Shown here: positions 1-11,883 of the stretch, one piece after another | Layout of the letters: every line of letters starts with the position of its first letter | Position numbering within the stretch: the stretch's first letter is position 1 | Assembly: GCA_949987705.1 (NCBI GenBank) | Contig: CATLJY010000890.1 | Span: 1-64,000 of the forward strand | Source of the DNA: Thereva unica | Taxonomy: Eukaryota > Arthropoda > Insecta > Diptera > Therevidae | DNA length: 64,000 bases | Direction of reading: 5' to 3' | Position numbers and translations under genes: made by a program | The notes under the pieces: generated by a model | Seen by the model: the letters and a program-made list of their open reading frames with translations, nothing else | Told to the model about the DNA's origin: nothing | The model's database searches: none

Positions 1-702
1 TCCGACCATACAAAAATGGACCCCCCAAACAACCCCCTCTTTGGGGGGTGGGGGGCAACTTTGGAAATTTAAATGGGACCCCCCATTTTTTTTTGGCAGA
101 TTCGGAATCTTCATAAAAAAATATGAAGATTTTGTCCCAAGCATTTTTTACGATTCGCCATAGATGGCGCTGTAATCGGAGGAAAACGTTTTTTATGACT
201 TATTTATTTCCGCCGATTACAGCGCCATCTAAGGCGAATCACAAAAAATGATAAGAATAAAATCTTCATATTTTTTCATGAAGAATCTAAATCTGCAATA
301 AAAATTAGGGGTTTTTAAGTTAATAATCAAAATGGCTCTCTACCACCAAGTTTTTGGAGGGGAAGGGATGCAGAATTGAAAACAAAATAAAAACCCCTAT
401 TTTTTAATACAGATTTTGATTCTTCATAAAAAAATATGAAGATTTTATTCTTATCATTTTTTGTGATTTGCCTTAGATGGCGCTGTAATCGGCGGAAATA
501 AATAAGTCATAAAAAACGTTTTCCTCCGATTACAGCGCCATCTATGGCGAATCGTAAAAAATGCTTGAGACAAAATCTTCATATTTTTTTATGAAGATTC
601 CGAATCTGCCAAAAAAATGGGGGGTCCCATTTAAATTTCCAAAGTTGCCCCCCACCCCCCAAAGAGGGGGTTGTTTGGGGGGTCCATTTTTGTATGGTCG
701 GA
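1..702. repeat. Nested palindrome / foldback MITE
   Basis: The first ~319 bases are repeated as their reverse complement at about 386-702, around a ~65-base centre, so the whole block is one long inverted repeat. Each arm holds a second, smaller inverted repeat: a ~32-base segment containing AGATGGCGCTGTAATCGG at 154-185 is answered in reverse at 208-240, and likewise in the right arm. The outer end has G/C homopolymer runs. There is no reading frame with protein character. The window starts at the arm edge, so the left boundary and any target duplication cannot be seen. It is best read as a non-autonomous foldback element. Confidence 0.85.
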
Positions 703-798
703 TAGAGTTTCAAAAAATATTGAACACGTGTTTTTTGTTTTTCTATTTCAATCCCAAATTTCAGAGATATTTGGGTGGTACGGGTGGTTTGGAACACC

Positions 799-800
<2 letters not shown>

Positions 801-870
<70 letters not shown>
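801..870. repeat. (TA)n microsatellite
   Basis: About 35 TA dinucleotides in a row, followed by a run of T. It lies just after the words GGAACACCCTG, which look like the end of a further transposon remnant. Confidence 0.95.
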
Positions 871-887
<17 letters not shown>

Positions 888-1450
888 GTTTTTAGTTTTG
901 TTTGTCCTCTTTTATTTTTTTTTTGGGAAGGTATAGATCTGCTTTAGTTGTGTTTTTTTCTTTTTTTTTATTAATTTATTTATTTATTTATACTTTTATG
1001 CGTAACTAGATAACTTGTATGACTTAAAATATTTGATATCTAGGAAAATATATGTCTAGCTTAAATTAACAATGTCTACAATCATACAATCATTGCTTTA
1101 TGTATTACGTTGATTTATATATTTTTTTGTTATTTTAATAGTATTTGTTTTCTTTATTTAATTTTTATTGGTATTTCTTACAATTATATTTTTTTTTGTT
1201 TCCTTAATTTATTTTTATTATATGTTTTTCTTATTAGTACTGCTATTTTAATTAATTGAATTGAATTGTTTTAATTATAAATTTAATTTGATATTACTGG
1301 ATTACGTTCTCTCTCTTTTCTTTATTAGATTTTTATTTTTTTTATTTCTTCATAGTAAGGGTATATAACGGTTCTTCGCGAACTTCTGTGCATTCGAATT
1401 TTTCTTCCTTAGTCTCGTTGATGGTTTTATTGGCGCATTGGAGTTTTGAC
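871..1450. other. AT-rich stretch, nothing recognised
   Basis: T-rich sequence with no coding signal. If the Gypsy remnant at 1451-3386 (-) once continued into its reverse transcriptase, that part would have lain here, but no pol motif is visible. Confidence 0.5.
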
Positions 1451-3386
1451 TTAAAGGTATAAATTATTAGGGCCAACATTAGAGCCGCGAGGGAGTACAA
1501 GATCACGTAATGGTTGAATTTTGTTGGTAGGTATTTTTACCTCATAATCATTTGAGTTGAGCATCAATAATTTGGCTTCTTCCTCTTCTGGAGATATCAA
1601 ACTATTTCCGATATATACACCTGGTTCAATTTCTTGTTGGAAGTATACAACTTCTTTACTGTGTTTTGCTGGTATAGAGATTAATTTTTCTACTCTAGGG
1701 GGAATGGTCACCTCCTCTGCTGCAGCATCTGACTTTTCCCTTTTACCATCGAAATTTTCTGTTACCATTCGAGTTTCAAACAGTGCGCAATTTTTAACAA
1801 ACAGCTGGGAACCGCGGTCGTAGCGTTGCGTATTCCCAGTAAATTTTGGGTCATTATAAAAGCATTGTGTATTATTGTTTCCCTCAGCCTTATTTGCGAG
1901 GTTTAATTTATTATAGTCTCCGTCATCTCCTTCTTTGCCGTTTTCCCTCTGTGTAGGTTTGTTTTTTTGTTTTCCGATATTTTGCTTCATTACAATTCTC
2001 TTTTGTTAACTTTTGATTTTTTATAATTATTATTGTTTCCTTTTATTGTTGCTTTAAATTTTTTTTTTGATTTTATTTGTTGGAACTTTACCTCCTTTTT
2101 TGTTATTTGTGATCTTAGTTGATTCTGTATCCTCGTTAATGGTGTCTTCGGTTGCATCCTCAACCGAGATTGTTCTATCTAATTTGTTCGTATGTTCAGT
2201 CTTTTTGTTATTGTATTCTTTTCCTCTAGGGTTTGTTTTGTTAATATTAATAAGTACTTCTTGTTCTCTTCCGGTCATAGGGTTACTCGTGCTAAGCTCC
2301 CCGCTTGCAGCTTTGGCTGGGGGTAGACTTAGATCTTCTAATAGGTGTACACTTAATTCTAATTCATCGGTGCGGTAATTAATTATGCCGTCATATTTCA
2401 TTAAGAAATCATCGCTGGAAGCAGGTTTCTCTAGTGTGCCCGCTTTTATGACAAAAGTCGCAGGTGATGGCATTTGTGTTCCGTGAAGGAGTTGCATTCG
2501 TTGGATAAACGGATGAATCGGATAATCTTAATGATTGTTCCAGGACGTAATTTATAGCTGCTCTAAGGGTTTTCTCACCTCGAGCTTTCGCTATAATTTT
2601 CAGATGGTCGTTTCTAAGGCCATCTTCAAAAGCTCTAACGGCGTTTCCCTCGTTTTCTATAAGGAGGAAACTTCTGGCCGCGATGTCGCTGGTTCCTTTT
2701 AGGGTGACGTCGTTTAACTCTGAAAGAAGTTTCGTGACTTTCTGGGCATAATCCCTCAATTCTTCCTTATTTCCCTGTCTCAATCTCATGAGTTCCGCCT
2801 GAATAGTGATTCTAGGGCGATCATCAATAAATTGGGCTTGTAGTTCATTTTTCAATAATTCCCAGGAGTCAATCGACTTGTATTTAAAAATGTCGTAAGC
2901 TGGACCTGTCAGTTTAGTTTTTTGGAGGTTTAAGAACAAGTTTTTATCGTTAGCCGTATGGGCTTGGGCAAAAAGTATTTCACAGCAGGATAGGAACCGA
3001 TGAAGGTCATTAGGGTTACCGTCAAAAGTCGGTATTAAGTTGCGGGCGTCTGAGATAGTGATGGAGAGCATATTTCTGACCGGATCAGAAGGTGGTTCAG
3101 TCATCTCGATAGAGTAAGATTTAGCTCTGGTACGAACAATTTTGAGGTTTTTTTTTGAAGTGTTAACTTCTTTAGGCGCGTTTGGCACTTTTTCGCTGAG
3201 GGTAAAACAAAGAATTCGCGACACGCGCATTTTGTTGCTACAACCGTTTCTGGACACTTGCTGCAATGATGGCGACACGCTGTAACTGTCGGGACAATGT
3301 TGTGCCGGAGCACGAAGAATAAGGGGAGCTGCCAAGAAGGCCATGAAGACTATCGTCACAAAATAGTAAAAGATGAGGGGGTCCAA
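1451..3386 (-). pseudogene. Decayed Gypsy-type gag and pol linker
   Basis: Three reading frames on the minus strand form the remains of a Ty3/Gypsy gag region. Positions 2409-3386 give a 325-residue frame with a gag capsid-like helical region and one zinc knuckle near the end (CDFCHKSGHTRETC). A second frame (2054-2497) overlaps it and is rich in polar residues. A third (1451-1990) resembles the linker between protease and reverse transcriptase: its stretch around VEKLISIPAKHSKEVVYF has the same layout as the PPRTQKLVVIP stretch in the intact element at 18831-22265. No protease DSG and no reverse transcriptase are present, so the copy is truncated and frameshifted. The first ~95 residues of the long frame, including a hydrophobic start, may not be real gag; MTEPPSDPVRN is a more natural start. 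No LTR was found on either side. Confidence 0.75.
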
Positions 3387-3552
3387 TAGAAGTGGTGGCT
3401 AAGACGGTTCGACCTCCGTGGAAGTATCGATTAAACTGATGCAACCCCAGTACCTGAGGGCGGCACGACGTGCGTTGCAGAGACTAGCTCGACGGAAGGG
3501 GTGGGGTTCGCGGTACTGGGATGCAAGGCAAATTACGGGGACAGTTAACCTG

Positions 3553-3717
3553 AAAAAAAAATTACATACTCGTGCCTACAAAAACTAAATCGTGCGTTAA
3601 TGGGGGTCAAGAGCCGTGTAAGACCAACGAGAGGGGGAGAGATGGTCACTGGTCATCCGGCCATTCTCAAGGGGGCGGTCACAAATAAAATCAATTTATA
3701 TAGGTAGAAGCACTTAC
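3553..3717 (-). other. Intron-like segment in the gag leader
   Basis: On the minus strand a GTAAGT donor (3712-3717) is followed ~165 bases later by a T-run and CAG acceptor (3550-3552), just upstream of the gag-like frame at 1451-3386. This could be a spliced leader or chance. Confidence 0.25.
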
Positions 3718-3719
3718 CT

Positions 3720-6700
3720 TAGTTTGGCTCATCCTTAATTCCCGGGGCCACACAGGGGAGGGGGTCTAGACAACCATTACCATGTTGGCGAATCACTTTT
3801 TATATTTTCAGTCCGGCAGAAAAAAAACCCATTTATAAAAAAAACAAAACCCAAAACTCTACTCAATATTTTATCTGGTATTTATTCTACCTTACTTTAA
3901 TATTCACTTGTTTGGTTATACTCGCATTGTTTATATACATATATGTGTATTTTTTTTTTTTTCAAATCTACTTCATCTTATATATGTATTATAACCGCAT
4001 TTATTTAGGTTAAATTAGCAACTCGATATACCATAACCGCATTTATTTATTTAATACCCCATCATAAAATATATTTCATAACTGCATTATATATTTGTAA
4101 ATCGAAGTATAAATGTAGGTGCACCAATATATAACAACAATTTACCTTACCTATTTCCTTTATGGTTACGTAATTCGCACGATTTAATTTTACACACCCC
4201 CCGCGGATACCGGCTATCAATAACTTCACCTTATGATTCTTATTTCGTTTTTTTATTATTCTTCTGTTAATTTAATTCAATTAGAACACCCGGTACAAAT
4301 CAAAAACCGCGAGCACGCTATATAAAATTCAGATCCCGACCCCTTTTTACTATTCTTCACAAAAAAACTTCACATTCATTTTTCTCATTTTAATTTTTCC
4401 CAATTCGAAACCCTTTTTTATAATTATCTCAAAATTCTTATCACTCCTAGAAAAAAACTACTCCACCAAAATCCGATACGATCACTCGAAGAAAAACGTG
4501 CACGATCTTATCTTCTTATCACCACCAAAACTCTTCTTCTCCAAAATTCCAAAAACTCTCCTCCTTTAGGAAGAAGAAACTTATCTAAAAATCCGCTCGA
4601 CATCCCACAACGACCACATTCCGCCAAATCCAAAACTCGACTCCCCTCTCAAATTCCCAATTCAAAAAAACCTTTTCAAAATTTTTTTCGGGATCGACGT
4701 TAAAGCATGCCCATCGCTTCCCGTTCCCATTCTTTTACCCAAAAATCGCCTGATTTTCTATTACTGGCGTTGCCGCGGGTTTTTTTTGTGCATGCGATAT
4801 CAGCTCATCTAGCGGTAGATACCGCTAGGAGTCTGCAAGGGAGATGTATGAAAAAAAATCCTTTCTTTGAATTGGGAAATGATTTTATGGTCGTGTCAAA
4901 TTTTTTTTTCCAATCCATTTTGGATTTTTAATTTTATAATTTTACAAAAAAAATTGTTAGCGTATGGTTTCTTTGGGTTTTTTTTTTCTACTTTATATGT
5001 ATATTATCATTAATATTTTTTTTCTTTTCATAATTCAGGCAATGCGTGGATATAATTCATTTACCGGAAAACGCGATATTCCTTAACTTGACTTATTGAT
5101 TTATTTATTTGTTTATTATTAATTTTTTTTTTTCAAGGTACCAAAAAAAATTTAAGTGATCTATGCATGATTAAGCTATTTAACAAAAAAAAATTACTTA
5201 TAAAGACTGTATAAACTTATTAAATCAACAATTTTACGTCAGATCAAAATAGATTGTTGAAAACCACAATTCCTTGCCAATATCGGCTAGTACATATTCG
5301 ATGGGGGTGCTCAGTTCATATGGGGCGTCCGTTACAACACGCGCCACTTAGAAGCCGCCAGGAGAGAGGGGGCGCGAAAAAAAACAAACGGAGGCCTCGT
5401 GTCTTGGTCCGGCCGTTTAATGCTTATCACCAAAAGGGTGAGACTTGTAACACTGAAGCATTAACTGAATTGGTATAGACCACCAAAAAGTGTATAGGGA
5501 TCCCATGCTCGCGCAAAATTAATTAATCTAAAGTAAAGGTTTACCATAGATCACTATTGAAAAAAAAGATGGTTTAATATGTCTACAACCAGGTGTTACA
5601 AAAACGTTTTGGGAAAAGCTTAGGTATAAAAGGTAATGCAACCATATACGAAAAGAGAATATGAAATAAGTTTTGGCCAGCCAAATGCAGCTTCTGCATT
5701 GCAACATTCAAACCCAATCCCTCTCACCAAGCGCGGGATATTTTGCCTCGCACACATATAATAATACGCTGCTGTTTGTAAGTGGAGCTCAACCAAAAGT
5801 TTCCATGCTCTAGCCAGCTGCATAGGCGCAAGTGCCCAGAAACGAGTGCGAAGCAAAAATGCGCGTGACCATCGCTGCTGTCTGTTGCTGGACCTCGACT
5901 AAAAGTTGCCATGCTCTAGCCAGCTAAATGGCTGCAATATTTAAATATTTTGCTTGGATTAATCGCTCTCGGCGACGACATGGAATACGTTTCGGCGTTT
6001 CGCCTATTCGACTGCGCGTCTGTATTTTACGTACATAGCTGGGGCAGTACCCCAGTAGGGAAAATCGCAAGTATTTACTGTGGGAAGTCGATTTGGAAGT
6101 ACTTCTTTAATTAGTGTTTTCTGTAATGACTTATAAGTAATGCAGAGGAGAATGGGTTTGGTGACCAAACGTTTGATTTCGCGCAAAAAGCGTGTTGAAA
6201 AACTTCGTAGCTGCTCGTTTTCTTTGTTAATTATCTCAGTTATCTCAGCCATTAAGTTTCTGATCTTTAATGTATAAACATATATTTGAATTTATGTTTA
6301 TGATATAAATATAAATCGCTTAATTTTACTTATTTTACTGGCTCTGAAAAAATTCAAATTGAATCCAGTAGATTCCCGTAAAAATTTAGATCCGTGACTT
6401 TGGCTGAATATAATATGAGTTTTTTGCATATTTGCACAATGTTTAAAATAGCAAAAATTTCTGTTTCGTGACTATTGCATCAACCCGACGATATGTACTG
6501 TGTACTATGTACTACATATTTCCTATGAACTATGCACTATGTATTTATTACTATACTTATATTAGCTACTATTTTTAATAAAACCTACATTATCCCAGTC
6601 ATCCATCGTCCGATCTTTGTGTGATAAGTTTAAGACAAATATTTTAATTTCCAAAACATTGCAACACATTTGGAGTGAGTGCATATAAGTAACAATTAAA

Positions 6701-7370
6701 TAAACTTTAACAGAATGTTCATAAATAAAATATATTAATCCTTATCGTCTTGTATTAAGATTGATTTGGACATTTAGACTAGCCATGGAAGTTAACACTT
6801 CTAAAGTGTGGTCCTACGCACACTCGTTTTTTTTACACTTGTAGAGAAGTACGATCCCAAAGTATAATAAAAAATGCAACACTTCAAGAGGAATTCGGCT
6901 AGTGAAAAATTCGTTGCACACGAAACTACGATATTTCGAGAAAAAAGTAAGAGCTAGTGTAATTTGGTTTTTATTTATTGATTAGAGAGAGAACGATCAA
7001 TTTCAGGTTAATATTTAATATTATTTAAACTCGCCTAAGAACATTTTAGCTCACGGTTTCAGTATACGTATTTGCGATTAAATTCAAAGAAAATTTTATT
7101 TTAAAATATTTTCGCATTTATATTTTCGGAAGAATAATTTAGTCTTAAGGTTTCACTTATAATTTTCACTAAGAAGTAAAAAAAAATTTTCACATTTAAA
7201 TTCTAATAGTTCTAATCAAATAATTTTAAATATAACTTAAGACTTACATATCGGCTATTCTGATGCTGTTGTTCATGGTGACTGTATCGTTGTTCCTTTT
7301 TCCAGGCGAGTAGCTCCTTTGTGTCTTCATAGTTTGTCCACGTAGGTACATATACTAACACCAACACTTT
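3720..7370. other. Long non-coding AT-rich stretch
   Basis: No frame here has protein character. One imperfect direct repeat of ~32 bases (AAAAGTTTCCATGCTCTAGC at about 5795 and a close variant at about 5900) is visible. Short frames at 4707-4931, 5254-5478 and 6004-6252 resemble no family I know. A possible TATA box (CTATATAAAATTC) lies at about 4318, without a gene behind it. Confidence 0.5.
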
Positions 7371-7378
7371 TATTAATC

Positions 7379-7585
7379 TTGTGAGATCTCAATAACCTCG
7401 TGGGTCGATCTCTAAAAACTTATTATATTGAGGATCTCAATAACCTTCCTTGGGTCGATCCTTTAATGTGTCACTTTTATTATTATTGTGAGATCTCAAT
7501 AACCTCGTGGGTCGATCTCTAAAAACTTATTATGTTGAGGATCTCAATAACCTCTTTGGGTCGATCCTTTAATGGGGTTTATTTC
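7379..7585. repeat. Tandem duplication, ~105-bp unit
   Basis: Two adjacent copies of a unit that itself contains two variants of the phrase ATCTCAATAACCT...GGGTCGAT. The copies differ by a few bases and by a short TG-rich join near 7480. It lies in what may be the leader of an LTR element whose primer site is at 7699-7710. Confidence 0.8.
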
Positions 7586-7698
7586 CTCTAAGTGGAAAAG
7601 TTTATGTTTTCCACCCGGGTCCCTCTTTTTAAAAAATTTTTTTTTTACTTCACCTTGGTAAAGTAGCTAGCTGTAGCTATCCTTCCTTCCTTATAAGT

Positions 7699-7710
7699 CC
7701 GCTGCCACCA
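7699..7710 (-). promoter_or_regulatory. Candidate tRNA-Leu primer binding site
   Basis: On the minus strand the sequence TGGTGGCAGCGG lies two bases inside a TG...CA-type edge (TGTTGTGTGG at 7713 on the plus strand, reading ...ACA on the minus). Twelve bases match the complement of the 3' end of insect tRNA-Leu (…CCGCTGCCACCA). This layout is that of a 5' LTR edge followed by a primer site. The LTR would run from 7713 toward about 8400, but its other end and a second LTR were not found. Confidence 0.45.
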
Positions 7711-8579
7711 AATGTTGTGTGGTCCCTTTCCACACAGGATCCGTAGTGCCGCCTTCTGGGGGATGTCCGGACCCTTTGTTCTAAAGCACCTGCTCTCCCA
7801 AATTTGAATAAAAATAAAAAGTTCTTTCCTGAGGACCTTTGTTCTAAAGCATCGGCTCTTTTTTATTTTCTTAATACACTTTTGTTTAACACTTCAAAAT
7901 TTTAGAAATTTTCACGGACTGAAGGTCTCGTGAATCTTTTGATAACTTCTTCCGTTTTCTGAGTGAGAGCCCTGTTGGACATTCAAGCAGATCTATTAAT
8001 AGGGGCCTCCCCACCAACCAAAAACGATCGGTTATTTCCAATCATTTCCAAGAAAACCAAAATCGGCGTTTCGCTTTGTGTTTCAGTTTTCCTCGAGGGT
8101 GATTGGACAGTCCCTAAGTGGGAGCTGCCTTTCGTAATTATTTACATACATATATGGAAAAGAAAAGTCTGCATTTATATTTCTTATGATGAACTATTTT
8201 TGGGGCACAAGAATGTTGACCCCGCGTTGAAATTCGACATTTCCCAGATGTCGCAATCTCAAGCGCACGAAAGTTGGCCAGAGGTAATTAACTCGCGCAT
8301 AATTCACCGTCAGCACTCTTGCTGCAGTGTTTTTGTCTTGGGTCGGTGACAAGGGTCTATGGTAGTACCCGCTGTGGTTGACTCGTGTGGTCATGTGAAA
8401 TCTATGAGTTGATGGTCAAGGCGTTGTATTGAATTACATGAAATATGAAATATTTATTAGGTATGGTCAAGATAGTTTGAATGGAAGAATATTAGGGAAG
8501 TTTTGAATGGGTTTTGTGGTGATCTTGGAGATCATTATATCTTAGAATGGTTGGAGGTCGGTGTAATGAGGCTGGGCCA
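7711..8579. other. Possible LTR remnant, no gene
   Basis: If the primer site at 7699-7710 is real, this stretch begins with its LTR. It contains a short direct repeat, ACCTTTGTTCTAAAGCA, at about 7773 and 7832. The frame at 7963-8349 has no recognisable domain. Confidence 0.35.
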
Positions 8580-10150
8580 TTACATTAGGACGTCAAAGGC
8601 AACGCAAGATATGAGCAGTTTCCTCCTGCTAGACAACGGCATGAGATCAAGCACTTTGAGCCTGTCCAAGTAGTGCGGCAGGATTTGGTAGTCATGGGGG
8701 TTGTGTAAATGTCTCAGGGCAAAAAGAAGAAATCTCTTTTGAATGAATTCGATCCTCCTACTGCTCACTTGGAATATAGGATCCCAGATAGGACACGCAT
8801 AATCCAGGATAGGGCGGACTACCCATACATTACCAAATTCTTTGACTCTCCTCTTAATGAAACCAAGAAGTTTGTTGGCTCTGGCAGTTATATTATCGTA
8901 GTGCAGGTTGAAATTGAGTTTTTTGTCTAGGACGACGCCTAGATCTACGATATGATCAACCTGATTCAACATTATGCCATTGAGATAATAGTTATGGTTC
9001 TGTGTGTTTTTTAAGCGGGAGAAGGTAATTGCATGACATTTGCTGGTGTTAAGTTGCAGTTTGTTCATGGTGCACCAGTCCTGTAGGGCATTAAGTTTTG
9101 TCTGCAGGAAGGAAGCATCAGTTTGGGTCTTAATGACACTATAAATTTTGAGATCATCCGCGTAAAAGAGATGTGGAATATTTGCTCGAAGTAACCTCTG
9201 GCGTTCCTCAGGGTAGTCATCTCGGCCCCCTTCTCTTCAATAGAAGCCGAGGGGGGCCGAGATGACTACCCTGAGGAACGTCAGAGGTTACTTCGATCTC
9301 ATTAGATAGAAATCCTTGGAATCTGATAACCTGTGTTCTTCCGTTAAGATATGATTTTAACCATTCCAGGGCAGAACCTGATATGTATACCAAACTTTAA
9401 TAGTTTTGCGATTAGGATGGCGTGGTCCACTCGATCGAAGGCCTTGCTTAAATCAGTGTACACAGCATCCAATTGATGGCCGCTCTCCATACCGCATAGC
9501 AATTCGGAAATAAAGACCATAAGGTTAGAAGTTGTTGAACGTCCTTTCCGAAACCCATGTCGTTATTCGTTTAGGTATGGGTCGATAAGAGGAGCAATCC
9601 TGTCATAAACAAGTTTTTCAAAAAGCTTAGGATTTGATAATAAAATGGCAATGCCCCTACCGAGTGCTTGTCACCGGATTTATAGATTGGCGTTAGGTAG
9701 GATTTCTTCCACAGCTTGGGAAACTTTCCTAACGATAAAGATTTGTTGAAGATGAGATAAAGAGGAAATGCGATATGTTGTGAGCAGCATTGCAGGAAAA
9801 TAGGCGGGAGATTGTCGGGACCATTACCTTTTTTGATATCAAGATTGTTCAGACCCGCCATGATCTCCTCAACAGAAAGGGATATACCATTTATAAGGGA
9901 AGTGTGATTGTGCGAATCAGTTACATCATGTGCTGCGCTGGACAAGGGCTATAAATTTCAGCAAACCTATCAGCAAACATGCTACAAATTACTCGGGGGC
10001 ATGAGGTGTGGGCTCTACCATTCGTTCATTGTTGTTGGATAGCCTGAAGTCTTCCGTTTAATGTTAGCGTAATCAAAGATTTTTTTAGGATCACTTATGA
10101 TACTATCACCAACAGAATTAATATATGCAGAGTAGGCCTCGCGAGACCTG
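8580..10150 (-). pseudogene. Decayed non-LTR reverse transcriptase (LINE)
   Basis: Pieces in several frames on the minus strand read in order as a LINE reverse transcriptase. At 9571-9945: KKGNGPDNLPP and WKKSYLTPIYKSGDK. At about 9300-9540: VYTDLSKAFDRVDH, carrying the first catalytic Asp. At about 9252-9295: the VPQGSHLGP motif. At about 9130-9180: HLFYADDLKIYS, the catalytic YADD box. At 8580-9068: a C-terminal thumb-like part with DLGVVLDKKLNF and RPILDYACPIWDP. Motif order and spacing fit Jockey- or CR1-like LINEs. Frameshifts, stops and a local inverted duplication (9187-9295) show that it is dead. No endonuclease or ORF1 is present, so it is 5' truncated. Confidence 0.85.
9187..9295. 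repeat. Hairpin from inverted duplication of an RT motif
   Basis: Arms 9187-9230 and 9252-9295 are almost perfect reverse complements. The left arm with its flank reads EVTSGVPQGSHLGPLLFN on the plus strand, while the right arm reads EVTSDVPQGSHLGP on the minus strand. The same reverse transcriptase motif is therefore present twice, head to head. Confidence 0.9.
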
Positions 10151-10159
10151 TTGGCCAAG

Positions 10160-10674
10160 CCAGTTGCCAGTTCAATTCATAAACACCATTAATTAATTAA
10201 ATTATGAAATACTTTATTTACAGATAGCAAAATATCAAGAAAATTACATTCTCTTTAATTCAGGAAAACTTGTGCTTGAAAATACTTATTTCTGGAAAAT
10301 TTCGGGGGGCGGGGGTTTCAACCCCTCCGATCCCCCCCCCCCCCTGGGCACGGCCTTGGCCCGGGGCACAATAACTTTTTAGCGCAACCCCCTTCGAAAA
10401 CCATATTGTAAAATATACTCGTAAATTAATAAATAAATAAAGTTAAATAAATAAAGTCATAGGCTCAAGCAAGACTTTAAATTTTAGACAAAAAATGTAG
10501 TTGAGAAAACAGCTAGATTTTGAAATGTATGTGATCATCAAAAGATACCTATTATATAATTTACATATTTATAAAGAAATATTTTAAAAATACATTAAAA
10601 AGTAAATATTTATTATCTCTAAGATACATATATTTAATAATAATATGATTATAATACTTTAATAAAACTAATTA
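10160..10674. other. hAT 3' flank and low-complexity DNA
   Basis: AT-rich sequence with a G/C-homopolymer block at about 10302-10372 of the kind often seen at hAT ends. It probably belongs to the hAT remnant at 10675-11151. Confidence 0.4.
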
Positions 10675-11151
10675 CTATGTATAAATTTTCCTTGCTTTTG
10701 ATGAAGCAAATTCATCAATAATATCATCAAAGTAGATTATTTCAAATTTTTCTATTTCCACACTTCACAATGCTAGGTCACTTAGGCGATCTTGTCCCAT
10801 CGTTGATCGTAGATATGTCAAAATTAATTTGAATTTGCTGAATGAACGTTCGCAGCTAACAATTGATACTGAGATAGTCAGGAGTATTTAAAGTGCCACT
10901 CTCAGGTTTGGAAAAACATCTTCTCCATACGATATTATAAGAGTAAGAAATTCTAACGGAGTTTTAGGTTCAATTTCTTTTCTACTGCGGAGTAATATTT
11001 TGCAGTCACATATTTCGTTAAAGAGTTCTATTCCATCTGTATCATAAAATTCACCGAAATTTTTATAATATTTTTCAAGGTTAACATTATCCTTGTTCAA
11101 TAAATTTTCAACGTCTAGTAGAAATCCAAATTTGAAATTAAGGTCCCTCAA
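10675..11151 (-). pseudogene. hAT transposase C-terminus, two in-frame stops
   Basis: One minus-strand frame from 11151 to the stop at 10675 reads as the C-terminal dimerisation domain of a ZMYM1-like hAT transposase. The stretch DVFPNLRVAL is followed by a stop, then ILLTISVSIVSCERSFSKFK, then TYLRSTMGQDRLSDLAL, a second stop, and a tail ending SSKARKIYT. SCERSFS and LRSTM are hallmarks of the family. The catalytic core upstream is missing or too decayed to see. Confidence 0.85.
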
Positions 11152-11883
11152 TCGTGTAAATCGTGTACATATTTCTTGTTGGAGACTTTCAAATCTTTAG
11201 AAAATGCTGTAAAAGGATAGGTCTCTGATAAAAATGCAGGAGTGGTTTAAAATTACGGTAAATTGCCTATCTAATTCCTGAAAAGAAAAATTATTTTATT
11301 ACAATGAGACGGCAAAATGCCTGCCTCTAATTTTATTAAAATGAGACGACAAAATGCCTGCCTCTACTCTGCGACGGCCAATGCCTGTCTGATAAATGTG
11401 CTGCGTTTAGAATTTCCTTGGACGGAATGTGAAACTTAAGAAGCCAAGTTCGTGCTGCTGCTATGAACTTTATAGATCAGACGCCTCCGATCGAAAGCTT
11501 AAAGCTGGGGGGGAGAAAGCTGTTATACACGTTTAAAGTCGTATAACTTTTGATTTTAGACCAAATTGGTTTATTCTGATCTCACCCCAGCTTGAAGCTT
11601 TTGAGCTTTCTGATTGGAATTGACATTTCTACATGTCCTAATAAAATTGGGTAAGTAGAATTTAGTTTTGAATATTTTTATATATTTTTTAACGTTTATT
11701 TTATTTATTTATTTTATTTATTTAATTTTAGATATTGAGCCCTGCTTTTTGGACTCTTTTTAGTTGAAGGCACTTAGCCCAGGCGCTTTCCAGGTAATGA
11801 TTTATTTATTTGTTAATCAATTTTTAATCCTTCTCTCTTTTCAGGTACTTCTTTTTTTTGGTTTTAGTTAGTAGTTAGTTTAA
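11152..11883. other. No gene; short internal repeat
   Basis: Contains the phrase ATGAGACGGCAAAATGCCTG at about 11302 and a near copy at about 11340. Otherwise AT-rich without a coding signal. Confidence 0.5.

Noticed and set aside
561..947. 128-residue frame ending in Tyr-Ile repeats
   Set aside because: It is a translation of the palindrome arm and the TA microsatellite, with no protein character of its own.
4318..4332. TATA box CTATATAAAATTC
   Set aside because: No reading frame or LTR edge lies at a sensible distance, and AT-rich DNA gives such words by chance.
5254..5478. 74-residue plus-strand frame with Arg/His-rich content
   Set aside because: No domain, no flanking gene signals, and no support beyond being open.
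6004..6252. 82-residue minus-strand frame beginning MAEITEIINKENEQLRSF
   Set aside because: The start looks plausible and the composition is protein-like, but I recognise no family and see no splice or promoter context. It was left out of the gene list; an RNA-seq check could rescue it.
7963..8349. 128-residue plus-strand frame
   Set aside because: No recognisable motif, and it overlaps a likely LTR remnant.
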